The translations under genes and the position numbers were made by a program. From the NCBI RefSeq assembly GCF_019970045.1, contig NZ_JAHXYI010000012.1, forward strand, positions 1-64,000: a stretch of 64,000 bases of DNA, read 5' to 3'. Position 1 is the stretch's first letter, and each line of letters begins with the position of its first letter. The DNA comes from Chryseobacterium sp. GVT01B (lineage in GTDB: Bacteria; Bacteroidota; Bacteroidia; Flavobacteriales; Weeksellaceae). The notes below the pieces were generated by a model, which was given only the letters and a program-made list of their open reading frames with translations, ran no database searches and was not told the DNA's origin. Positions 1 through 9,366 of this stretch are shown in pieces.

Positions 1-654
1 GCTTCGCTATAGTCTTTATAATCATTATTATTCTATATCCCCAGATAGCATTGTCACTCCGTAGGAATAAGAACAAAACTCTTCTGTAAAATTAAAATAG
101 CAGAAATATAATTCACCTTAATTAAAATGCTTCGACTCAGCTCAGCATGATACTGCTAATACTAACTGATAAAAAAATCTTAAACATTATCCTGCCAGCT
201 TACTTCCTTTAAAGGCTCTCATAAAGAAGTTTGGATTCCTGCGGAATGACACAATGGGAACAGAGGTTTATACTCGCTAGCCTCCTTACATAGAAATCAG
301 GAAGATGAACATTCAACACCAATGTTCCTTTTCTACATAGAAAACCGAAACCCGAAAATCAATAACCCGAACAACTGTACCCTCCTACCCCGAAACTCAT
401 CATTCATAATTCATAACTTATAATTCATCATTCGTCTTCCTAGCCCTGATAGAAATGGTTACCCCGCAGCTTAGATTGGAGAGTTGGAGGGTTTGAGTGT
501 AGGAAAGCATCGGTGCGAGGAGTATGAATGGATAGCAGGATAAGCTCCTAATTAAGTTTGAGAGTTTGAAGGTGTAAAAGTTTGAGAAAACTTTAATGTT
601 ATTGTGTAGAAGAAAAAGTTTGGGAAGGAAGACCCTCCTTTTTTAAGAGTGGAA
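1..654. other. Gene-free spacer with degenerate repeats
   Basis: I found no convincing coding region on either strand. The stretch contains short pieces of the kind dispersed between flavobacterial genes. One is a copy of the TGCTTCGACT...CTCAGCATGA repeat at 126-151. Two others resemble ATTCCTRCGGARTGACA, one reading on the minus strand at 50-70 and one on the plus strand at 231-255. The stretch 470-620 is rich in repeated GAGAGTTTGA-like words. The VanZ-like gene ends at 655, so this is the region downstream of that operon; no strong terminator hairpin was seen. Confidence 0.5.
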
Positions 655-1032
655 TTAAAAGAAGTGCTTGATTACTATCTTATATATATAGTATCCAAAT
701 AGACATCCGATAGTATCTGCTACAATATCTAATGTTTCCATTGATCTGCCTAATCCCATTTCTTCCTGGAGAATTTCGGTAAGGAATGCATAGATAAGGA
801 TGATCTGAAAAAAGTACGAGAATTTTATTTTAGGAAATGCAGCAATGAAAGAGAAACCCAAGGCTGCGAATATGCTTAGATGTAAAATTTTATCAATCCC
901 GCTGAACATGAACCAATATTCATGATTCTCTTCTCCGGGCTTGAGAAGCATATAAGTAAGAAATGCCCAATAAATGGGCAATATCTTACTAAATATTTTT
1001 GAAATCTTATCCAATGATAGCTTTGTAATCAT
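655..1032 (-). CDS. VanZ-like family membrane protein
   Basis: This is a small integral membrane protein of about 125 residues with four hydrophobic segments. The pattern resembles the VanZ-like family: a conserved 'DKILHLSIFAALGF' segment (D and H in the second helix), a 'TEILQE' motif and a C-terminal 'DIVADTIGCLFGYY' segment. The family's biochemical role is poorly defined; VanZ itself gives low-level teicoplanin resistance. The reading frame is open upstream to 1101, but that would overlap gcvH by almost 100 nt. The ATG at 1032 gives a 26-nt overlap with the 3' end of gcvH and a good N-terminus, so I chose it. Translational coupling to gcvH is likely. Confidence 0.75.
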   Translation of the reverse strand: MITKLSLDKISKIFSKILPIYWAFLTYMLLKPGEENHEYWFMFSGIDKILHLSIFAALGFSFIAAFPKIKFSYFFQIILIYAFLTEILQEEMGLGRSMETLDIVADTIGCLFGYYIYKIVIKHFF

Positions 1033-1384
1033 CTGCAGAAAGTAACTCAGACTGATCTGCCCCATCAGCAATTTCCAATTTGATAATCCATCCGTCTCCA
1101 TAAGGATCTGTATTTAACAGTTCAGGCTGAGATTCTAATTCTGAATTGAACTCAATAACCTTTCCAGCAATAGGTAAGAATAGATCTGAAACAGTCTTTA
1201 CCGCTTCTACACTTCCGAAAACATCTCCTCCATTAAGATCATCATCTACAGTATCGATGTCTACGTATACGATGTCTCCAAGTTCTCCCTGAGCGAAGTC
1301 TGTAATACCGATTGTAGCAACGTTACCCTCGATCTTGATCCATTCGTGATCTTTGGTGTACTTTAATTCTGATGGTGTGTTCAT
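1007..1384 (-). CDS. gcvH: Glycine cleavage system H protein
   Basis: This is the lipoyl carrier protein of the glycine cleavage complex. It shuttles the aminomethyl group from the P protein to the T and L proteins in the cytoplasm. It has 125 residues, the normal family length. The lipoylation site is visible as 'GSVEAVKTVSD', with the modified lysine at about residue 63, in the expected hairpin between two beta segments. It has its own promoter (1405-1435) and lies downstream of the sprA terminator, so it appears to be transcribed apart from sprA. It shares an overlapping end with the VanZ-like gene. No P, T or L gene lies nearby. Confidence 0.97.
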   Translation of the reverse strand: MNTPSELKYTKDHEWIKIEGNVATIGITDFAQGELGDIVYVDIDTVDDDLNGGDVFGSVEAVKTVSDLFLPIAGKVIEFNSELESQPELLNTDPYGDGWIIKLEIADGADQSELLSADDYKAIIG

Positions 1385-1404
1385 TTTTTAATTTTTATTT
1401 TGTA

Positions 1405-1435
1405 CAAATGTATTCAAAAATATAGTAGCTTCAAA
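1405..1435 (-). promoter_or_regulatory. Bacteroidetes-type promoter of gcvH
   Basis: On the minus strand the sequence reads TTTG, 19 nt, TACATTTG. This matches the known Bacteroidetes -33/-7 consensus (TTG, 17-23 nt, TAnnTTTG) exactly. It lies about 20 nt upstream of the gcvH start codon and just downstream of the sprA terminator. Confidence 0.75.
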
Positions 1436-1443
1436 TATTGGAT

Positions 1444-1476
1444 ATAAAAAAAGTCCTTCAAAACTGAAGGACTTTT
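1444..1476 (-). terminator. Rho-independent terminator of sprA
   Basis: A 12-bp perfect stem (arms 1449-1460 and 1465-1476, loop of four) is followed on the minus strand by a run of T residues. It lies 16 nt after the sprA stop codon. Confidence 0.85.
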
Positions 1477-1491
1477 AAGTTTGTATCATTT

Positions 1492-4400
1492 TTAGAACCC
1501 ACCTCCGGATTCACCAAATGTAAATGTGGCAGAAATACCTGCTCTTACTGTAGACAGCGGGAATGCTGTAGAAATCTTATACTTTGAGGTCATCTGTTCA
1601 TAGAATACTCTCAGGTTCAGATTCTCGGAAACATTATAATCTGCGGAAAGTTTGATGTTCATCAGTCTTTGTCCTCCTGTTACCTGCGCATCATTCAACA
1701 GAATATTCATAATGGAAGTCTTGCTGTCTCTTAATGAAATATCACCTCTTATGTTAAGGTCACTTCCTTTTCCTCTTGTTCCTCTACCTCTGATGTTGGC
1801 TGTTCCCAATCTGAAGTTTCTGACAATATATCCAAGTCTTACTACATATTCTGTATTAGCATCTTCGGTAAGAGTCTGGTTGACTAATCCCAGTACCATC
1901 ATTCTTGTTCTATTGTACTGTATCCCGAACTGCATATTGTTTCTCATTGTAACATCTACCCCGATAAGTGGTGAAAAAGATTCTACGTATCCAACCTGTG
2001 CGAATGTATATGGGTTAATCTTGTCTCCATCATTCTTTTTCACATTACCAGCATCATCCACCGTTTGATAATATCCATTTGGATTACCATGATAATCAAC
2101 ATTGCTTTGGATACCTGTTGCTGTATAAGTTGCTGTATAACCATGTAAAATATCAAACTTGGTAAACTGTCCACTGATTATAGGTATATTTTTTAATCCC
2201 GAGTACGTAATTCTCCAGTTTGGTAACGGGAATCCTGTTTTCTTAGGACTACCCATAGGAGCCACTGATTTTCCTTCCATAGCTGCTTTAAAGGCAGGAA
2301 TCAATACATAGGCATTTCCAATGCTGTAATGCTTCGCAAACCCATTGTTATCCAATACCGCTCCCGGGCCACCCAACTGCTGTGAAAGTGCTCTTGCATT
2401 TTCTCTGATCGCCTGGTAAACCGCCTGCCCATCTTTAAATGATGTATTAAGAAGTACTGCAGAGTTGGAATACGTTATCATTTCGCTGGCAAATGTAAAG
2501 TCAGGATCTGCAACACCATTATTTGTATAATTAAATCCTGTATGTGAAAAATTACTATTGTAATTGTGCAACACATTAAGATCAATTCTTAAATCATTCA
2601 TTGGCATCATCTGTAAGTCTGCTCTCAATTCTTTGGTAGACATTCTTACATATGGATCTGTCATATAGTTGGAGTCGCTCACCCATCCGTTTTCCATTAC
2701 TGTTCTTCTGATGTCAGCCTGTGATCCAAAAAGGAATCCTAATGTTGGTCCTCCCAATGTCTGTCCGTATCCATAAAAGTTTGGAGCTGATATTAGACCC
2801 GGAAGTACTGTTCCATTCGTTTCGTTATAGCTTACGTTCAACTGTTTGAAAGAAGTAAGGAAGAATGCAGCACTTTGAAGTGGAGTAAGCTTATTCTTAA
2901 ATTTATATTTCTTATATCTGTATCTGTTTTTCTCCCATTGTTTTGAATACACATTATTCAGAGAGTCCATCTCCTGTCTGCGTTTCTGAAGTTTGGCATT
3001 AATATTTTTGAAATAGTTAAACTGTCCGAAGAACTTAGGTAGATCCGCTGAAGCTGTCGCCTGAATAACATTGGTATTTTGCCCAATGGATCCTAAACTT
3101 GTTATTTTATTATTATTGTTAGGATCTATAAATCCAGTCAACGAAGTAGATCTTGCCGCCCAATTATAGGTAAATCCGTATCCAACTTCTGCATCAATGA
3201 AATCCAGATAAGGAAGATATTGGAATGGCAGTTTATAATTTAACTGCGCTCTGTGGTTATACAATACCGGCCTTCCTGCTCTGAATACATTTCCGAAGAT
3301 CGATTTATTATCCATTGAATTTACATCCAGATTATCATTAAGAGTTCTGGTTGCTGAATTGATTTCCAGTTTTAATGATTTTGTGAAATTGAATCCTAAC
3401 CCATACTGCCATCCAAAGAAGAAGTTTCTGTTTCTGATCGCATCAAAGTCACTATTCATATTTCCGTTCAGGATCGCTTCAACATTTCTGAACTCAAGTT
3501 CGTTGTAATTTCTGTCGATTTCAGTTCTGAAAGATATTCTTGTAGGAATCGGATTAAAGTTGAATTCTTTAACCCATCTTAAATATTTCGTAGACTTCGC
3601 AGTATCACTGATCATTTTATTGAAAGGCTTGACTACCCACGGCTTAAACGTATAGTTATAATCAACATATCCTCTCAGATACTGTCTGTAATTTCTCTTG
3701 GTATAAATATCTCTGAAATAGTCATCGTTATAAACCGCCGTTACCGAAACGTTTTCGATATCATAAAACTTAGGCTTTTTATTCGGATTTACTCTTTCCT
3801 TATGCATATTTACGACTCCTATACTTCTTTGCTGAGTATAGGTTCTCGCTACTTTTTTCAATTGCTCCCTGTTTGGCGCCTTACTGAATTCTACGTCGGT
3901 ATCCAGAGGATTGTATTTCGGATCTTCAATAGTTTGTGAGTAAGAATAGTTTAAAGGAATCTTTACCCCTGTTTTTTCAGGAAGGAATTTATCTACATTG
4001 ATCGCCGTATTAATACTAAACGCTGATTGAGTAGACTGAGTTCTTTCCGCAGGTTTTGAATCTATATTTCCGAAACCAACAGATGTATAGGAAGCATTGG
4101 CGTTAACTGTTGCCAAATCTCCCATATTAAAGTTTAAGCTGGCATTTCCTGCATATCCTCCATCATTCTCAATTTCAGAAAGCCGGATTTCATTTACCCA
4201 AAGAACCCTTGTTATAGTGGATGCATCTCTTGGATCAGAATTTCTCACCCCAATCATAATGGTGGTAATATTTCCTAAACTAGGTCTACCTTTGATATAA
4301 ATATTTTTAAAAGGTTGCTGATATCCCGGGTCAACCGTTCTATTGGTGATAACAACACCTGATTTGTCTCTTCTGATTTTAGCATCTACAAAGTTCTGAA

Positions 4401-7400
4401 CATCAAAATCGACCTCATTTTCCATTGGCCAGATTTCCATAGGAGCTGTAGCTGTAGTAGGAGTCAAGTTTAATGACGATTCATACTCGTAATAGTTATC
4501 AGTAGCATCACTTCCGAAACGGATAAAGAATTTAGTTTTCTCATCCATTCCTATTACTCTGTTCAATGGATCATGAGCGTGTACAAATAACTTAAGCTTT
4601 TTGTACCTTCTCATATCCAAAGTCGTGTTTTTGAAAACTCCTCTTGCCTCAGTTTTAAGGTTGGTTACTTTCATGTAAAGTGAAGCTTCATTCTGTCTTT
4701 GCGCCCCTGCATTTCCACTTAATACCTGTCTGTCAATTCCCGGTGGCAATACATATGGAGGTTGGTTCAATGCATTTTCTTCAATGTTTACACTTCCTAC
4801 TTCAAAATTTGGATCTGTCACAGAACCTACTCCTTCGTCAGAACCAGGAACATCATTACTGGCAATTTTACTATCATACTTTCTCCAGTCTGATCTTACA
4901 AGATCCATTGTTCCGAATCTTAGAGTAGAGGTCTGATCAAATCCAGCCAACATTAATCTTGCAAACCTTACATTGTTCAATACAGATGGATCTGCAGTAC
5001 CTTCAGCTAGATCATAATTCGCCACAGGAATTCTAAACAGGTACCATTTCACATCTGCAGACTGCCCGTTCTGGAAACTTGCTTTTACTGTTTTTACATC
5101 TACAATATTATTTGATCCAAGTGATAAACTTGGCTGGTCAAGCTTAATCACATACTGATTATAGTTTTCAGTCTGATCAAGGTTATAATCTTTATTGATA
5201 TCTTCGGCATCCGGGGTTTGTGAAGCTACATTCAGAGAGTTTGCTTCTGAGTTTCCTTCCGGGTTTCTGAAATATTTGTATCTCTCTACAACTGAAGCAG
5301 CCTGGCTTCCTGTAAATTTATCTGAAAGATAAAATACGAAGTCATCCACTGCAGGGTCAGCAATATTGGTAACCGGATTTACAAAAGTATTCCCGAATCT
5401 CATTGCTTCCTGATCAGAAGTAAGACCATCATATCCGGCATCCTGTACTTTTCTGTCTTCTCCTTCCGTAGAGAATGCATAGAGAATTGGGGGTTGTTTT
5501 GGCTGTATTCCCCAGTTTGAATTCGTGGTAGAAGATGGTGTACCAGGAGTTGGCAATCCGTTTTCATACTGCATTTTTCCATCCTTCAATACATCTTCAG
5601 AAACGTTTCCTAAGTGAAGTAATAGTTTTGGATCTGTACCCAGTGTTTTACCATCTGCGTATGGGTCCATCATCCAGAATTCCACATATTCAATGTTTGA
5701 AGTAACAAAGTTTGGAACGCTGATTGACCTCATGATCCCTGCCCATCTGCTTTGTGCCTGTTCTGTTACTGGGTTTACGTTGTATGGTCCCTTTTCTTTA
5801 GGGAAATAAGAGATATCGAAAGTATTGGTGAAAGTTTGTTCACCTGCTACAAAATCTCTGTTGTTATAAATCTCAGAATATTGTACTCTTCTGGAAGCGT
5901 GGTTGGATACAGACTGCGGTGTAATTCCTGCAGGTGCTTTACCTCCAACACCCCAGAATCTAGGGTCGATATTATACCATGTTAATAGTCCTCTTCCATA
6001 TCCACTTGTTATATCGTCATTTCCTGGTACTGTATTAAATGGCGGCAATTTATTTTTTTCCGGTTTTGAAGCTAAGCTCCATGCTGCCGGTTCTTTTAAT
6101 GATATTTTGGAAGTTGTCTGTTCAAAATCGTCAATGTATGACTGATTATTTGTTCCCTTATTTAATCCAGGCATCAGATACGCAGCTTCCATCTTGAAGT
6201 TCAAGTTGGATGGCGCTTCAGTTTTTACCATCGGAAGTTTATTGGTAAGCCTTGTCAGATAAGGAGCCTGATTGTTGTACATCAAGTTGATCCCTGCCAT
6301 GGTATTGTTTACCGCTTCCTGTCCGAAGTTTACTTTTTGGGTAAGCGGCGACTCTGAATAGTTGATCACCGTTCCTCCTAAAATAAAGTTCTCACTGAAT
6401 CTTCTTTCTAAATTTAATCCCAAGAACCTCTTTCTTTGGGTATTAAATGTCAATTGGTTTTCCAGTGAAATATTGATTGCCTGTCCGGATTGTTTTACAT
6501 TTTCATTGATGATGGTAACGGTCCCCAGCATATAATCTACCGTATAGTCTACCCCTTCTGTAAGCTGTACTCCGTTTGCGGCAACTTTCACCGATCCTTG
6601 AGGAACGTTTACTGCTCCTAACGAAATACCTTGTCCCTGCGTTCCTTTATAACGGCCTTCCATTGTATACCTCTGTGCAAGGTTACTGGCAGACGCTTGT
6701 TGTTTTTGTTTGGTATAAAGATCCTGGAAAACGTATTGAGGATCAAATGTTCCTCCTAAAACCTTTTGCATATAGCTACCAAAAGGCTGTACTTTGGTAA
6801 AGATTATTCTTCCGGTTTCCGGTCTGATGGTAATTCCGTTGACAAAGTCAAAAATACCATCTCCTTTGCTTCCGTCTTTATTATTCTGGATGTCTCCGTT
6901 CATATTAAGACGGTCCCAGTTAAATAATTTCAGTAAGTTCTGATCTTTTACAGGAGTATCCGGAAGGTAATTTACTTTACCTCCTGTTTTCGGGTCTCTA
7001 TAGTAGGCATTAAGTATAAACCCGTCCTGTGCTACCTGTCCTGCATCTATCGAATAGATATTCTTCATCATCAGGTCCCACATCGGAGATTGAGTGTTCA
7101 CTTTATTGTTTACTCTCAATACTTTAGTAACCAATACAGGACTTTCTTCAGAAAATTCCCCTACTTTGTATACTTTGTTACTTCCGTTAACGGTATAGGA
7201 ATATGAAACTGCTAAAAGCTGTTGGTCATTAAGCTTTTGGTTTAATGAGATATATCCTAATTGCGGCTGAAAAGTAAATTCATTAGCATTCAGCTTTCTG
7301 GCTTTTGTATTGTATATGAATTGTTCTCCATTATCATATGGAGTTGGATCTGTACCAATTACTTGTCCCTGGAAAATAGTACCATAGTTTTTCCCGGCTT

Positions 7401-8583
7401 CTCTGGTTCCGGCTACTGTTGATACAGCATCATATAATCCGTTCAGAGAGTTATCCGGTAAGGTAGCTCCTCCTGCCGCTTCCCCCAAATCTCTGATCCC
7501 GATAATACTTTTCTGATAAGCCAGGTTACTGTTCCCTTGATCCAATACCCATACCTCTAATCTGGTAATATTAATGGTTGAATTGATCTGTGGATAGTTA
7601 AGTAACGCATCATCATACTTGTTCAGGAAATAGTGTCCTAAAAAGTAGTGCTGGTTTTCTTCATAGTCAATAGCGTTGACTTTAAAGTTATTCATAACAC
7701 CACCACCCTGTACTACAATATTACGGGCCTCCCCTTGTTGTTGTGAAAGGACAACGGTTCCAAAAGTTTTTCCAAGCTGGAATTCTGTTTTCACCCCAAA
7801 CAGTGATTGTGAACCACGGATCAGACTGGTTGAAAGCGGCATATTCACGTTACCGAATTCAACTCTTTTGATGATTTTATCTTCTCCTCCTTCGTTAGGT
7901 TTATCTACATTTCCAAGGCCTTTGCTCTGAAGATCTTTCCAGCTTCCTTTTGCCTGCCAAACGAGATTCATTCGGTTTTCAAAGGCAAAACCGCTCTGAG
8001 TATCATAATTAGCTTTCAGCTGAAGGTTTTCTCCTACTTTACCCAATAGTCCCAACTGAATTCTCTGATCAATATCAAAAGTAAAACTGGTCCTGTTTTG
8101 TGGCAGGATCATCGGGTTGTCTATTTTCTGGTAAAGTCCGGCAAAATCCAGAGATGCATATCCTGAAGGAATGATTTCAATTTTATTACCTCCGAAAATC
8201 GTTTCAAAGAGCCTGTTATTAATCAACAATGAAGGGATAAGTCCCTTCTTCCTTGCATCTGATCTGTCTTTTCTGAAAAGGAGATTGTATTTATCAGATT
8301 TCTCCTTGTAGTAGGCTTTAGTCTGGGTAGCGAGCATATATTCTTTATACTCTTCCGGAGACATGGCTGTAGGAGGGCCTGTGATGGTATTTCCGATTTT
8401 GGGATACACATAGTACATCCCGGTTTTTATATCGTAATAGGCTTCATACCTCGTAGGGTCTGCCACTTCGTATTTTTTTCTTATGATCGCCGTATCTTTC
8501 TGTACCTGCGCAAAAGCACTGACAGACATACACAGGAACGACAGGAACAAAAATATGTTAAGATGCTTAATATTCGCCACCAA
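1492..8583 (-). CDS. sprA: T9SS outer-membrane translocon SprA (Sov)
   Basis: SprA is the giant outer-membrane beta-barrel that forms the protein-conducting channel of the type IX secretion system, and it is needed for secretion and gliding in flavobacteria. The protein has 2363 residues, close to the roughly 2400 of characterised SprA proteins. It starts with a signal peptide of about 25 residues ending near 'AFAQ', followed by a long beta-rich body with many aromatic alternating strands. It ends in a typical barrel strand close to the C-terminus ('RAGISATFTFGESGGGF'). The start codon lies 3 nt after the ruvA stop, so ruvA and sprA are almost certainly co-transcribed. A strong terminator follows. 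No frameshift was seen across the 7-kb frame. Confidence 0.95.
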   Translation of the reverse strand: MVANIKHLNIFLFLSFLCMSVSAFAQVQKDTAIIRKKYEVADPTRYEAYYDIKTGMYYVYPKIGNTITGPPTAMSPEEYKEYMLATQTKAYYKEKSDKYNLLFRKDRSDARKKGLIPSLLINNRLFETIFGGNKIEIIPSGYASLDFAGLYQKIDNPMILPQNRTSFTFDIDQRIQLGLLGKVGENLQLKANYDTQSGFAFENRMNLVWQAKGSWKDLQSKGLGNVDKPNEGGEDKIIKRVEFGNVNMPLSTSLIRGSQSLFGVKTEFQLGKTFGTVVLSQQQGEARNIVVQGGGVMNNFKVNAIDYEENQHYFLGHYFLNKYDDALLNYPQINSTINITRLEVWVLDQGNSNLAYQKSIIGIRDLGEAAGGATLPDNSLNGLYDAVSTVAGTREAGKNYGTIFQGQVIGTDPTPYDNGEQFIYNTKARKLNANEFTFQPQLGYISLNQKLNDQQLLAVSYSYTVNGSNKVYKVGEFSEESPVLVTKVLRVNNKVNTQSPMWDLMMKNIYSIDAGQVAQDGFILNAYYRDPKTGGKVNYLPDTPVKDQNLLKLFNWDRLNMNGDIQNNKDGSKGDGIFDFVNGITIRPETGRIIFTKVQPFGSYMQKVLGGTFDPQYVFQDLYTKQKQQASASNLAQRYTMEGRYKGTQGQGISLGAVNVPQGSVKVAANGVQLTEGVDYTVDYMLGTVTIINENVKQSGQAINISLENQLTFNTQRKRFLGLNLERRFSENFILGGTVINYSESPLTQKVNFGQEAVNNTMAGINLMYNNQAPYLTRLTNKLPMVKTEAPSNLNFKMEAAYLMPGLNKGTNNQSYIDDFEQTTSKISLKEPAAWSLASKPEKNKLPPFNTVPGNDDITSGYGRGLLTWYNIDPRFWGVGGKAPAGITPQSVSNHASRRVQYSEIYNNRDFVAGEQTFTNTFDISYFPKEKGPYNVNPVTEQAQSRWAGIMRSISVPNFVTSNIEYVEFWMMDPYADGKTLGTDPKLLLHLGNVSEDVLKDGKMQYENGLPTPGTPSSTTNSNWGIQPKQPPILYAFSTEGEDRKVQDAGYDGLTSDQEAMRFGNTFVNPVTNIADPAVDDFVFYLSDKFTGSQAASVVERYKYFRNPEGNSEANSLNVASQTPDAEDINKDYNLDQTENYNQYVIKLDQPSLSLGSNNIVDVKTVKASFQNGQSADVKWYLFRIPVANYDLAEGTADPSVLNNVRFARLMLAGFDQTSTLRFGTMDLVRSDWRKYDSKIASNDVPGSDEGVGSVTDPNFEVGSVNIEENALNQPPYVLPPGIDRQVLSGNAGAQRQNEASLYMKVTNLKTEARGVFKNTTLDMRRYKKLKLFVHAHDPLNRVIGMDEKTKFFIRFGSDATDNYYEYESSLNLTPTTATAPMEIWPMENEVDFDVQNFVDAKIRRDKSGVVITNRTVDPGYQQPFKNIYIKGRPSLGNITTIMIGVRNSDPRDASTITRVLWVNEIRLSEIENDGGYAGNASLNFNMGDLATVNANASYTSVGFGNIDSKPAERTQSTQSAFSINTAINVDKFLPEKTGVKIPLNYSYSQTIEDPKYNPLDTDVEFSKAPNREQLKKVARTYTQQRSIGVVNMHKERVNPNKKPKFYDIENVSVTAVYNDDYFRDIYTKRNYRQYLRGYVDYNYTFKPWVVKPFNKMISDTAKSTKYLRWVKEFNFNPIPTRISFRTEIDRNYNELEFRNVEAILNGNMNSDFDAIRNRNFFFGWQYGLGFNFTKSLKLEINSATRTLNDNLDVNSMDNKSIFGNVFRAGRPVLYNHRAQLNYKLPFQYLPYLDFIDAEVGYGFTYNWAARSTSLTGFIDPNNNNKITSLGSIGQNTNVIQATASADLPKFFGQFNYFKNINAKLQKRRQEMDSLNNVYSKQWEKNRYRYKKYKFKNKLTPLQSAAFFLTSFKQLNVSYNETNGTVLPGLISAPNFYGYGQTLGGPTLGFLFGSQADIRRTVMENGWVSDSNYMTDPYVRMSTKELRADLQMMPMNDLRIDLNVLHNYNSNFSHTGFNYTNNGVADPDFTFASEMITYSNSAVLLNTSFKDGQAVYQAIRENARALSQQLGGPGAVLDNNGFAKHYSIGNAYVLIPAFKAAMEGKSVAPMGSPKKTGFPLPNWRITYSGLKNIPIISGQFTKFDILHGYTATYTATGIQSNVDYHGNPNGYYQTVDDAGNVKKNDGDKINPYTFAQVGYVESFSPLIGVDVTMRNNMQFGIQYNRTRMMVLGLVNQTLTEDANTEYVVRLGYIVRNFRLGTANIRGRGTRGKGSDLNIRGDISLRDSKTSIMNILLNDAQVTGGQRLMNIKLSADYNVSENLNLRVFYEQMTSKYKISTAFPLSTVRAGISATFTFGESGGGF

Positions 8584-8586
8584 ATG

Positions 8587-9171
8587 TTAAATGTTTTTTA
8601 AGATTTGTTTAACCAATTCTTCTACCGAGATGCTTGGATTTTGTTTTATAATTTTATCCGCAATCTTCTCGCTCGCTCGTTTAGGAATCCCTAAAACTTC
8701 TAATGCAGATAACGATTCTTCCTTAATTTTATTATCCACCATCACAGAAATATTCGCGTTCGGATCACTGTATTTCTGTACTTTATCCTTAAGATCTACG
8801 ATAATTCTTTCAGCAGTTTTTGCACCAATTCCTTTTGCTTTTTGAATCAATGCACTGTTTCCGGAAAGGATTGCAGAAGCGATCTCATCAAGGCTCAATG
8901 TGGACAGCAGAATCAATGCTGAAACAGCCCCCACTCCGTTAACGCTTATTAACAGATTAAACATTTCTTTTTCTGAACGTGTGTTAAATCCGAAGAGAAG
9001 ATGAGCATCTTCACGGATGATCTGCTGGATAAATAAAAAAGTCGGCTGATTCAAAACCAGCGTCTGTGAGGTCATCAAACTGATTCCCACGTAGTAACCA
9101 ACTCCTTGTACATTGATGACAGCGTAGGTAGGCGTAAGTTCTTGAACGTTGCCTTGTAAAGAAAATATCAT
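8587..9171 (-). CDS. ruvA: Holliday junction DNA helicase subunit RuvA
   Basis: RuvA binds four-way Holliday junctions as a tetramer and loads the RuvB motor for branch migration in recombination repair. The 194 residues match the family length. The N-terminal OB-fold begins 'MIFSLQGNVQEL'. Two helix-hairpin-helix motifs appear as 'LISVNGVGAVSALILLS' and 'KAKGIGAKTAERIIVDLKDK'. The C-terminal domain III ('SALEVLGIPKRASEKIADKI') contacts RuvB. It is the first gene of the pair ruvA-sprA; a TATATTTG -7 box lies at 9191-9198. Confidence 0.97.
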   Translation of the reverse strand: MIFSLQGNVQELTPTYAVINVQGVGYYVGISLMTSQTLVLNQPTFLFIQQIIREDAHLLFGFNTRSEKEMFNLLISVNGVGAVSALILLSTLSLDEIASAILSGNSALIQKAKGIGAKTAERIIVDLKDKVQKYSDPNANISVMVDNKIKEESLSALEVLGIPKRASEKIADKIIKQNPSISVEELVKQILKNI

Positions 9172-9190
9172 TATTAATTTTTAAAACTCC

Positions 9191-9198
9191 CAAATATA
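9191..9198 (-). promoter_or_regulatory. Probable -7 element for ruvA-sprA
   Basis: TATATTTG on the minus strand fits the Bacteroidetes -7 consensus TAnnTTTG and lies about 20 nt upstream of the ruvA start. The upstream -33 region is T-rich but has no clean TTTG, so the call rests on the -7 box alone. Confidence 0.4.
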
Positions 9199-9366
9199 GC
9201 AATTTAAACTAATTAATGTTTTCATTTAACGTGCGAATGATTTTTAACTTAAATTTTGACTCAATATTCAATCTTTTAATTATAAAGGTAAAAGATTTTA
9301 AAAATCAGAAGTTTCGCATACTATAGTTTAGGAATTGATCTCAATTTCGACTATTTATTCTTTTTC

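Noticed and set aside
1652..2068. Long plus-strand frame opposite sprA
   Set aside because: It is a mirror of the sprA reading frame, with no promoter and an unusual composition.
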